DNA from: an uncultured Lachnospiraceae bacterium
Lineage (GTDB): Bacteria > Bacillota > Clostridia > Lachnospirales > Lachnospiraceae
Length of the DNA: 12,891 nucleotides
Assembly (NCBI GenBank): GCA_945485625.1
Contig: CALYSH010000018.1
Coordinates: 1 to 12,891, forward strand
Direction: 5' to 3'
The notes below the pieces were generated by a model. The model made no database searches, was not told where the DNA came from, and saw only the letters and a list, made by a program, of their open reading frames with translations. Made by a program: the position numbers and the translations under genes. The first letter of the stretch is position 1, and the number at the start of each line of letters is the position of its first letter. Below are positions 6,711 through 12,891 of this stretch, piece after piece.

Positions 6711-8609
6711 TCAGATTTTTACTTTTAAGCAGCGAATGGCATTTAACACTGCTATCACCATAACCCCCACGTCCGCAAAAATTGCCATCCACATATTTGC
6801 CAAGCCAAACGCTCCCAAAACCAGGCATAGCGCTTTCACTGCCAACGCAAATACAATGTTTTCATAGACAATGCGCAGACACTTTCTGGCAATCTTCATG
6901 GTCAATGCAATCCGCATGGGGTTATCATCCATCAGCACAATATCTGCCGCTTCGATTGCCGCATCGGAACCCAGCGCCCCCATGGCAATACCGATATCTG
7001 CCCGGGAAAGCACCGGGGCATCATTGATTCCATCCCCTACAAATGCCAGGTTTTCCCCGGGGTTCTTTTCTGCCAGAAGCTTCTCCACCCAGTCTACCTT
7101 GTCACCGGGCAGAAGCTCACTCTCCACCTGATCCACGCCCAGTTCCTCTGCCACATAGCGAGCAACCAAGGCATTATCCCCGGTGAGAATCACGGTCCTT
7201 CGCACGCCTGCCGCCCTCAGTCCGGCAATGGCCTCTGCGGCCTCCTTCTTCACCACATCGGAAATGATAAGATATCCTGCATACCCTCCATGGATTGCCA
7301 CATGTACCACCGTACCGATTTCCGAGGGCTCCGGGAAGGATATATTCAGGCTTTTCATAAGCTTGCCGTTGCCTGCATGTACCCGAACGCCGTCTACCAG
7401 TGCGGTGACGCCATGTCCGCTGATTTCCTCCGCCTCTGTCACTCTCGCAGGCAAAAGCTCCTTTGCGTAGGCTTCCTTCAGGCTCTTACTGATGGGATGA
7501 CTGCTAAAGCACTCCGCGTAAGCGGCATACTCCAGTAAGGTATCCTTCGTCCAGCCTGCTTCCGGGTATACCCCGGTTACACGGAACACACCCTCGGTCA
7601 GGGTACCCGTTTTATCGAACACCACAATCCCGGTCTTTGCCATGGCCTCCAGATAATTGGAGCCCTTCACCAGAATACCGCAGGCACTTGCACCGCCGAT
7701 TCCGCCAAAAAAGCTTAAGGGAATGGAAATCACCAACGCACAGGGGCAGCTGATAACCAGGAAGGTCAGGGCCCGGATGATCCAGGTAGCAAAGCTCGCC
7801 TCCATACCAAGCATCAGCCGGATAACCGGAGGCAGGATGGCCAGGGCCAGGGCACCGTAACAGACTGCCGGGGTGTAATACTTTGCAAATTTACTGATAA
7901 AGGCCTCGGATCTGGATTTCTTCATGCTGGAATTTTCCACCAGCTCCAGAATCTTGGACACCGTGGATTCCCCGAATTCCTTTGTAGTCCGAAGCCTGAT
8001 TACTCCGGAGAGATTCACACAGCCACTGATGATTTCATCTCCGCACTTGGCACTTCTGGGAAGACTTTCACCGGTCAGCGCACTGGTATTTAAGGTCGTA
8101 GTTCCCTCTTCCACAATACCGTCGATGGGCACCTTTTCCCCGGGGCGGACTACAATCACCGTACCGATTTCCACCTCATCCGGGTCTACCTGTACCAAAT
8201 TGCCTTCCTCATCCTCCACATTGGCGTAGTCCGGACGAATATCCATAAGCGCAGAAATATTCTTTCGGCTCTTCCCCACCGCTACCGCCTGGAATAATTC
8301 ACCAATCTGGTAAAACAGCATAACTGCCACACCCTCTGCGAATTCCCCCTGACCGCCGGTCAGCTCCTCATACAGCCCCAAAGCCATGGCTCCCACGGTA
8401 GCCACCGCCATCAGGAAGTTTTCGTCAAACACCTCTCCGTTCAGGATCCCCTTCACGGCCTTTCTCAGGATGTCATATCCGATAATGCCATAGGGAATCA
8501 GGTATAACACCAAGGCAAGGATTCCTTTCACCGGTACAAAGTGCAATATCACCAGCAGCACCGCAGCTGCAATAATCCGGTACAATACTTTTTTCTGTTT
8601 CTTTGTCAT
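6711..8609 (-). CDS. P1B-type heavy-metal-exporting ATPase (Zn/Cd/Pb type)
   Basis: This is a membrane pump that uses ATP to expel divalent soft metals. Numbered from the ATG at 8609 (632 residues), the visible P-type landmarks are: TGE in the actuator domain (179-181), the CPC metal site in a membrane helix (288-290), phosphorylated D332 in DKTGT, H371-P372 of the nucleotide-binding domain, and GDGINDAP from 525. K592 in the penultimate helix and D613 in the last helix match the P1B-2 (ZntA/CadA) signature rather than copper pumps. The N-terminal metal-binding domain normally fused to this family is missing and is encoded by the preceding gene. A GTG at 8621 is also in frame, but GAGG sits 6 nt before the ATG at 8609. 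It lies 13 nt after the partner gene, so the two form an operon. Zn versus Cd preference is not decidable here. Confidence 0.95.
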   Translation of the reverse strand: MTKKQKKVLYRIIAAAVLLVILHFVPVKGILALVLYLIPYGIIGYDILRKAVKGILNGEVFDENFLMAVATVGAMALGLYEELTGGQGEFAEGVAVMLFYQIGELFQAVAVGKSRKNISALMDIRPDYANVEDEEGNLVQVDPDEVEIGTVIVVRPGEKVPIDGIVEEGTTTLNTSALTGESLPRSAKCGDEIISGCVNLSGVIRLRTTKEFGESTVSKILELVENSSMKKSRSEAFISKFAKYYTPAVCYGALALAILPPVIRLMLGMEASFATWIIRALTFLVISCPCALVISIPLSFFGGIGGASACGILVKGSNYLEAMAKTGIVVFDKTGTLTEGVFRVTGVYPEAGWTKDTLLEYAAYAECFSSHPISKSLKEAYAKELLPARVTEAEEISGHGVTALVDGVRVHAGNGKLMKSLNISFPEPSEIGTVVHVAIHGGYAGYLIISDVVKKEAAEAIAGLRAAGVRRTVILTGDNALVARYVAEELGVDQVESELLPGDKVDWVEKLLAEKNPGENLAFVGDGINDAPVLSRADIGIAMGALGSDAAIEAADIVLMDDNPMRIALTMKIARKCLRIVYENIVFALAVKALCLVLGAFGLANMWMAIFADVGVMVIAVLNAIRCLKVKI

Positions 8610-8622
8610 GCCGAACCTCACA

Positions 8623-8844
8623 TTAGTCCACGTAAATCACGCAGTCATCCTCCACCTTTTTACAAGCCTTTACAACCTGTTCCATAACCGTTTTCGCATC
8701 GCTTCCTTCCGCAAACTCCACCTTCATCTTCTGGGTCATGAAGCTCACGGTGGCATCGGTTACACCCTCCACCTTTTTTGCTGTTTCTTCCATCTTCAAT
8801 GCACAGTTTGCGCAGTCCACTTCAATCTTATAAGTTTTCTTCAT
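8623..8844 (-). CDS. Small heavy-metal-associated (HMA) domain protein
   Basis: This 73-residue protein is a single ferredoxin-like HMA domain. The metal site is DCANC (D10, C11, C14) in the first loop; the acidic residue before the first Cys is typical of Zn/Cd-type HMA domains. The C-terminus adds an acidic EDDC segment. GGAGG lies 5 nt before the ATG. The gene directly precedes the ATPase that lacks an N-terminal HMA domain, so it most likely acts as that pump's detached metal-binding domain or as a metallochaperone delivering Zn or Cd to it. It is the first gene after a strong promoter with an ArsR-like operator, so metal-induced expression is expected. Confidence 0.92.
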   Translation of the reverse strand: MKKTYKIEVDCANCALKMEETAKKVEGVTDATVSFMTQKMKVEFAEGSDAKTVMEQVVKACKKVEDDCVIYVD

Positions 8845-8867
8845 AGAGCCCTCCGCCTTTCATTTTT

Positions 8868-8891
8868 ACATATGAACGATTGTTCATATGT
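8868..8891. promoter_or_regulatory. ArsR/SmtB-family operator-like inverted repeat
   Basis: A perfect 10-bp inverted repeat, ACATATGAAC and GTTCATATGT, flanks a 4-bp spacer. The TGAA(C)...(G)TTCA core inside an AT-rich palindrome is the pattern bound by zinc- and cadmium-sensing ArsR/SmtB repressors (SmtB, CzrA, ZiaR type). It covers the predicted transcription start of the HMA-ATPase operon, the expected position for repression relieved by metal. No ArsR-type gene is present in the window, so the regulator must be elsewhere. The palindrome is certain; the binding family is inferred from motif and context. Confidence 0.75.
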
Positions 8892-8893
8892 TT

Positions 8894-8921
8894 ATTTTAC
8901 CATAGTTCCTGAAAAAGTCAA
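8894..8921 (-). promoter_or_regulatory. Sigma-A promoter of the HMA-ATPase operon
   Basis: On the minus strand TTGACT (8916-8921) and TAAAAT (8894-8899) are 16 bp apart, each one base from consensus. The predicted start near 8887 falls inside the ArsR-like palindrome, and the HMA Shine-Dalgarno follows about 35 nt later. Confidence 0.7.
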
Positions 8922-9007
8922 GAAGAATAATAAGCGAAAGTGAAATCCATATATGGACTCTCAAACACTTCCTGTGCATCAACAAGACAAGGAATTCATT
9001 CCGTCCG

Positions 9008-9754
9008 CTATAAAAACAACTGCCAAATGAGATACAAAAGCAATAAATGTACCGGATAAAATCCATAACATACGTACTGAAATGCCTTGGAATGATATCC
9101 CTGTCTGCCGCAATAAAGCCAGATAGGAATCAGGGCAAGCAGTGCAAATCCCTGCTGTACGATGTCCAGTTCAAAGCCGCCAATCTGCACAGGATAATAG
9201 TATCCTCCCAGAATTTCCATGTTTATATAGTACAAGCATGCAAACTGCCCCGGAAAGCACCACCATTTTCTCCCCCGAAAGAAATAAAATACCATCACAG
9301 TCAGGACACCGGGGCCGAAATAATCCACCATGGCAAGCGTCCCCAGTGCCAAATCAAAAACCACAACCAAAAAACCAACCAGCCCGGTCAGCCACCACTT
9401 TTTCTTTCCTTTCACCTTTTCTATAATGGCAATGGAAAGCAGAGCAATCAGAAACGTCCAGAGAACATTCTGATGAAGAGGATAAATAACAGAGCTGCCG
9501 TAGAGAAGATTAAACGGAACTTCTGATAACAGGGCAAAAATCAGCATTCGTCCCATATATTTCTTCAAATCAGAAGTATGGAAATACCCTTCCACAATCA
9601 GAAAAGCAAAGATGGGAAAGGCCACTCTGCCGATACAGGTCAGCCACTCCTGCGCCGGGAATAATGTCGCCCATAAGTGGTCGCAGAGCATAAGAGCCAT
9701 TGCCAACACATGTAATCCAAAGGAACTGATACCTTCACATTTCTTTCTCGTCAT
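9008..9754 (-). CDS. TraX-family integral membrane protein
   Basis: This 248-residue protein consists mostly of hydrophobic segments, with about eight likely membrane spans. Family-type motifs visible are a DH pair (D25, H26), GRVAFPIFAFLIVEG (42-56), a SEVPFN loop (78-82), HQNV (94-97) and a late YPVH (233-236). TraX of F-type plasmids N-acetylates pilin; chromosomal relatives are common in Firmicutes, usually with no conjugation genes nearby, and their substrate is unknown. None are nearby here either. The chosen ATG has AAGGGGG 5 nt upstream; the open frame continues 54 codons further, but that part overlaps the divergent promoter region. It has its own promoter and lies upstream of the HMA-ATPase genes on the same strand. 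Confidence 0.82.
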   Translation of the reverse strand: MTRKKCEGISSFGLHVLAMALMLCDHLWATLFPAQEWLTCIGRVAFPIFAFLIVEGYFHTSDLKKYMGRMLIFALLSEVPFNLLYGSSVIYPLHQNVLWTFLIALLSIAIIEKVKGKKKWWLTGLVGFLVVVFDLALGTLAMVDYFGPGVLTVMVFYFFRGRKWWCFPGQFACLYYINMEILGGYYYPVQIGGFELDIVQQGFALLALIPIWLYCGRQGYHSKAFQYVCYGFYPVHLLLLYLIWQLFL

Positions 9755-9786
9755 AAAAACCCCCTTCCATATGGCTATCAACACAT

Positions 9787-9815
9787 ATTGTACCACGATT
9801 CCGGGGAAATACCAA
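9787..9815 (-). promoter_or_regulatory. Promoter of the TraX-family gene
   Basis: On the minus strand TTGGTA (9810-9815) and TACAAT (9787-9792) are 17 bp apart, with TG one base before the -10 (extended -10). The start near 9780 gives a leader of about 25 nt to the ATG at 9754. Confidence 0.6.
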
Positions 9816-9850
9816 GATTTCAACCTCTTCCAAAAAAAACCAAAATCTCT

Positions 9851-9878
9851 TTGCTTTCCTATGGTAACGTGGTACAAT
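9851..9878 (+). promoter_or_regulatory. Promoter of the GH5 endoglucanase gene
   Basis: TTGCTT (9851-9856) and TACAAT (9873-9878) are 16 bp apart, with TG one base before the -10. An A8 run at 9832-9839 lies where an UP element would contact RNA polymerase alpha. The predicted start near 9885 gives a leader of about 55 nt ending in GGAGG (9928-9932). Confidence 0.55.
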
Positions 9879-9939
9879 GTACAAAACACGATAATGATAG
9901 GTACGTTGAAATACATTATATATTCCCGGAGGAATCCTT

Positions 9940-12213
9940 ATGAGCAACAAGAGAAACAAGAAACAACACTCCGTTCCGACACAGAGCAAAAAAAACACAA
10001 ATACAACGTCTGAAGGGAAAGCAACGGAAAAGAAACCGGAAAGCACAGACACTGTGAAGGTTGATGCCAAGGCGGAAGCTTCACCGGAAGAAGGCGGCAG
10101 AAGGCTTTCCGCAAACACCCTTGTCCTGTCTATCCTCGGTGTAGTCATCGCAATTTTATTATTTGCACTGATTTGGGTCATTGCAGAGAACAACCGTCTG
10201 AGGAAAAGCACCCCGGTTGACAATCCCACAAAGCAATCCGAAGAAATAATTCCCGGCACACACGAAAGTTCGGAATCCACCGGCGCTCCAGAAGAATCTG
10301 CCGAAAGCACCGGGGCGTCCCTGGAGTCCGTTTCCTCCGGAACGGAGGAACCCAACCCTACGCCAAACCCGGATTCTGCAGAGAATCAAAAGCCCACAGA
10401 GGATTCCATGCCCACAGAAGCTACGAAGCCCTCTGAAACTCCGAAGCCTGCCGAAACGCAAGAACCTTCTGAGACCCCAAAGCCCTCTGAAACCCCGAAG
10501 CCTGCCGAGGCTACCGGAAACGAGTCCGGCGGCTATGTCCTCACCTTTTCCAGTCCCAACTCCTGGGAAAGCGGAGATTTAAAAATGTGTACGGCTGAAA
10601 TGAGTATCACCAACAATACAGGCAAAGCAATTAACAGCTGGACCCTGGTGCTGGAAATCGAAGGTCTATCCAGTATAGAGGGTTGGAACGGCACCTACAC
10701 CATGGAAGGAAACCGATTAACCATCACCAATGCAGACCATAACGGAGCCATTGCTCCCGGAGGGCAGGTTTATACCGGTTGTAATATCGGTGCCACCAAA
10801 ACACCCTCCATTCAGTCCGCTACCTTAAACGGTGCTGCTGTCACCGTCAAGAACGGTACCGTAAACCAGAACGACCAGAATCAGCAGAACCAGAACAACA
10901 ACCAGAGTCAGAATAACAACCAGAATAACAATTCCCAGGGGAATACCCAGACTCCTCCCATGGATGTAACCGCCACCTTAGAGCGCGCAGAGAACGCTGT
11001 TCAGGGGGATGACTGGCTCCACACCGACGGAAATAAAATCCTGGATAAGGACGGCAAGCAGGTCTGGCTCACCGGCGTCAACTGGTTTGGCTACAATACC
11101 GGAACCAACACCTTCGACGGTCTGTGGAACAGCCAGTTAGAGCCCACCGTCAAGGCCATTGCGGACCATGGCTTCAACCTGATTCGAGTTCCCATCTCTG
11201 CCCAGCTTATCAACCAGTGGGCTGCCGGAGAATATCCCAGAGCCAACTATAACAACGCCTACAACACCGCTTTGAATGATAAGAACTCTCTGGAAATCTT
11301 TGATTATTTCCTGACCCTTGCGGAAGGCTGCGGTCTGAAGGTGATGCCGGATATCCACAGTGCGGAAACCGATGCCTCCGGACACAATGTAAATCTCTGG
11401 TACACCTCCAGGGTGAGCACGGAGCAGTACTACTCCGCCCTGGAATGGATGGCAAAGCGCTACAAGGACAACGACACCATCATTGCCTTCGACTTAAAGA
11501 ACGAGCCCCACGGCAAGCCCAACGAGGGAAAAAATGCAGCCATCTGGAATGATTCCAAGGATGCTAACAACTGGAAATATGTGGCTGAAACAGCTGCCGC
11601 AAAGGTTCTTGCCCAGAATCCCAACCTGCTCATTCTGGTAGAGGGTACCGAGATTTATCCCAAGAACAACAAGGGAGATTTCTCCTCCACTAATTCCGCC
11701 GACTACTACTTTAACTGGTGGGGCGGAAACCTGCGTGGCGTAAAGGATTTCCCCATTGATTTGGGCAAATATCAGGACAAGCTGGTATATTCGCCCCACG
11801 ACTACGGCCCAACCGTATATAAGCAGCCCTGGTTTGAGGGAGCCTACACCTATGAAAGCCTGATGAAGGATTGCTGGCAGGATAACTGGCTCTTCATTCA
11901 GAAGGACAATATCGCACCCTTACTGATTGGCGAGTGGGGCGGCTTCATGAAAGAGCCCAACCTGACCTGGATGACCTATATGCGTCAGCTCATCAAGACC
12001 TACCACTTAAATCACACCTTCTGGTGCTTAAACGCTAACTCCGGCGACACCGGCGGCCTCCTCCTGGATGATTTCACCACCTGGGATACCGAAAAGTACA
12101 ACTTCGTAAAAGAGGTACTGTGGCAGGAGGACGGCAAATTTGTCGGTCTGGACCACGCCATTCCCCTTGGTGATAATGGTATCACCACGAAGGATGCAAA
12201 AGGCTTAAAGTAA
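9940..12213 (+). CDS. Membrane-anchored GH5 endoglucanase with CBM2 module
   Basis: This cell-surface endo-beta-1,4-glucanase has 757 residues. Order of parts: a 55-residue Lys-rich, disordered cytoplasmic tail; one membrane helix (about 58-81) with no cleavage site, so a signal anchor; a Thr/Pro/Ser/Glu linker (about 90-196) with PSETPKP-type repeats; a CBM2 cellulose-binding module (about 198-303, including NSWTL and GWNGTY); an Asn/Gln-rich linker (about 305-338); and a GH5 barrel (about 355-730). Acid/base is E522 in LKNEPH and nucleophile E665 in LIGEWG; H620-D621-Y622 is also conserved. The style (HTDG..ILD, GVNWFG, WWGGNL, SGDTGG) matches the GH5_1 type of cellulases such as E1. GGAGG lies 7 nt before the ATG. 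It is divergent from the TraX-family gene and followed by a strong terminator, so it is a single-gene transcript. Activity on mixed-linkage glucan or xyloglucan is also possible. Confidence 0.94.
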   Translation: MSNKRNKKQHSVPTQSKKNTNTTSEGKATEKKPESTDTVKVDAKAEASPEEGGRRLSANTLVLSILGVVIAILLFALIWVIAENNRLRKSTPVDNPTKQSEEIIPGTHESSESTGAPEESAESTGASLESVSSGTEEPNPTPNPDSAENQKPTEDSMPTEATKPSETPKPAETQEPSETPKPSETPKPAEATGNESGGYVLTFSSPNSWESGDLKMCTAEMSITNNTGKAINSWTLVLEIEGLSSIEGWNGTYTMEGNRLTITNADHNGAIAPGGQVYTGCNIGATKTPSIQSATLNGAAVTVKNGTVNQNDQNQQNQNNNQSQNNNQNNNSQGNTQTPPMDVTATLERAENAVQGDDWLHTDGNKILDKDGKQVWLTGVNWFGYNTGTNTFDGLWNSQLEPTVKAIADHGFNLIRVPISAQLINQWAAGEYPRANYNNAYNTALNDKNSLEIFDYFLTLAEGCGLKVMPDIHSAETDASGHNVNLWYTSRVSTEQYYSALEWMAKRYKDNDTIIAFDLKNEPHGKPNEGKNAAIWNDSKDANNWKYVAETAAAKVLAQNPNLLILVEGTEIYPKNNKGDFSSTNSADYYFNWWGGNLRGVKDFPIDLGKYQDKLVYSPHDYGPTVYKQPWFEGAYTYESLMKDCWQDNWLFIQKDNIAPLLIGEWGGFMKEPNLTWMTYMRQLIKTYHLNHTFWCLNANSGDTGGLLLDDFTTWDTEKYNFVKEVLWQEDGKFVGLDHAIPLGDNGITTKDAKGLK
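10426..10509 (+). repeat. Coding direct repeat in the Pro/Thr/Glu linker
   Basis: Two 30-bp copies, 10426-10455 and 10480-10509, match at 28 of 30 positions and encode KPSETPKPAE twice, separated by a related partial unit (PSETP). It forms the end of the linker before the CBM2 module and is a site where slippage could change linker length. Confidence 0.8.
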
Positions 12214-12224
12214 ATAAGCATTCA

Positions 12225-12260
12225 AAAAGGGGCATTCCTTGCGGTATGCCCCTTTTCTTA
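12225..12260. terminator. Rho-independent terminator, probably bidirectional
   Basis: A perfect 11-bp stem, AAAAGGGGCAT (12225-12235) with ATGCCCCTTTT (12246-12256), closes a 10-nt loop. It lies 11 bp after the GH5 stop. Because the stem carries A4 and T4 ends, it has a T-run on both strands and can also serve the converging solute-binding protein gene that ends at 12307. Confidence 0.85.
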
Positions 12261-12306
12261 CTCTCCTTTTCTCTTGGAGACCCTGCCGAAAACATCTTTG
12301 CAACCA

Positions 12307-12891
12307 TTATTGCTCATCCAGATACAGATTTACCCGCCTCTGTATAATATCGATCACTTGATCAATGCTTTTGTCAGACTGGAAGAAACCATCTGCCTCT
12401 TCCATAATAATATCAAATATAACTTCGGAGGACTGGTCGGGAACCGCACTATCCAGGAAAGCTTCATATTCCTTTAAATATGGCTCCTCCTCATCCGTTG
12501 CAGCGATTATGATATCCTTCCGTACACTGATTCCTTTTTCAATCTCGCTTTGGCATTTCTCACCAAACAGATATTCCAGTAATCTGCGCACCTCCGGTTT
12601 ATCCTTAGCCGCCTGATTTATGACTAAGATACCTCCGTCCACCGTACTGATGTAATTACCGCAGCCGCCATAGTTCGGATATCCCACTAAATTTCCTTTT
12701 TCTCCTAAGTATTTTTTTACCCGATAATAATCCTGTAAGGAATAAACATAATAAGGAACTCCCAAATATCCTTCCTGCGCCACGATATCCCAATAGCTTC
12801 CCTCTACAGTAGTCAGATTGGTTTTTTCTTTTACACAAGACAAAATATTACGAAATTCCTGACAGTCAAATCCATCTGTTCCGATTACATA
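12307..12891 (-). CDS. ABC-transporter extracellular solute-binding protein, C-terminal part (cut by window edge)
   Basis: The frame is open to the right edge, so only the last 194 residues are visible, beginning YVIGTDGFDC. The pattern fits the C-terminal lobe of family 1 sugar-type binding proteins: a GYPNYGGCGNYIS strand and loop, a helix INQAAKDKPEVRRLLEYLFG with a Q-containing follow-up (CQSEIEKG), the RKD segment where such proteins often have a conserved basic stretch, and a final helix IDQVIDIIQRRVNLYLDEQ. Such proteins capture oligosaccharides outside the membrane for an ABC importer; the permease genes would lie outside the window. The sequence is more AT-rich than the glycosidase genes. 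An internal TTG at 12843 is not a convincing start because the family-like sequence continues upstream of it. The ligand cannot be predicted. Confidence 0.75.
   Translation of the reverse strand, partial: YVIGTDGFDCQEFRNILSCVKEKTNLTTVEGSYWDIVAQEGYLGVPYYVYSLQDYYRVKKYLGEKGNLVGYPNYGGCGNYISTVDGGILVINQAAKDKPEVRRLLEYLFGEKCQSEIEKGISVRKDIIIAATDEEEPYLKEYEAFLDSAVPDQSSEVIFDIIMEEADGFFQSDKSIDQVIDIIQRRVNLYLDEQ

Larger units (their letters stand above)
9787..9878. repeat. Inverted repeat covering both divergent -10 regions
   Basis: ATTGTACCACG at 9787-9797 and CGTGGTACAAT at 9868-9878 are perfect reverse complements, 70 bp apart. Each contains the extended -10 element TGGTACAAT of one of the two divergent genes (TraX family and GH5). 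This may simply reflect two promoters of the same design, or it may be a shared regulator site. Confidence 0.7.

Noticed and set aside
8946..8957. Perfect 12-bp palindrome TCCATATATGGA after the TraX-family gene
   Set aside because: It is short and AT-rich with no loop or T-run, so neither a terminator nor an operator can be argued.
9755..9916. 54-codon N-terminal extension of the TraX-family frame
   Set aside because: It covers both divergent promoters, and the ATG at 9754 has its own Shine-Dalgarno and starts right before the first family motif.
10863..10950. CAGAA/AACAAC-rich stretch resembling a tandem repeat array
   Set aside because: It is the in-frame Asn/Gln linker of the GH5 protein and needs no separate explanation; it is not a CRISPR array or minisatellite.
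12841..12843. TTG as start of the solute-binding protein
   Set aside because: The same frame continues without a stop to the window edge with plausible protein sequence and there is no ribosome site before the TTG.

Overview
The window looks like chromosomal DNA from an anaerobic, plant-fibre-degrading Firmicute, most likely a Lachnospiraceae-type gut or rumen bacterium. This is inferred from strong AGGAGG-type ribosome binding sites, moderate GC, the mix of GH43, GH39 and membrane-anchored GH5/CBM2 enzymes, and the style of the intergenic palindromes; no rRNA or other taxonomic marker is present.

Layout. (1) 33-6632, minus strand: a hemicellulose block transcribed right to left. It holds a GH43 lipoprotein with a CBM6-like tail (5007-6632), a 990-residue GH39-GH43 fusion without a secretion signal (1505-4477), and a cytoplasmic-looking GH43 (33-1430). 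The first two are separated by about 530 bp containing two different long imperfect palindromes (4539-4750 and 4802-4986). (2) 6711-8921, minus strand: a metal-export operon made of a 73-residue heavy-metal-binding protein and a Zn/Cd/Pb-type P1B ATPase. It is driven by a near-consensus promoter whose start site lies in a perfect ArsR/SmtB-like inverted repeat; no regulator gene is in the window. (3) 9008-9754, minus strand: a TraX-family membrane protein. (4) 9940-12213, plus strand: a membrane-anchored CBM2-GH5 endoglucanase, divergent from the TraX gene, with the two -10 regions embedded in a perfect 11-bp inverted repeat. (5) A bidirectional-looking terminator, then the C-terminal part of an ABC-transporter solute-binding protein that runs off the right edge (12307-12891, minus strand).

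How the genes fit together (inference): the surface GH5 and lipoprotein GH43 would cut beta-glucan or xylan outside the cell. The oligosaccharides would be imported by ABC systems, of which the partial binding protein may be an example. The signal-less GH39-GH43 and GH43 enzymes would finish xylo- and arabino-oligosaccharides inside. The metal-export operon and TraX gene appear unrelated to this pathway.

No clearly new defence or mobile system is visible. The most unusual non-coding features are the tandem pair of long palindromes, the orphan ArsR-type operator and the mirror-image divergent promoters.
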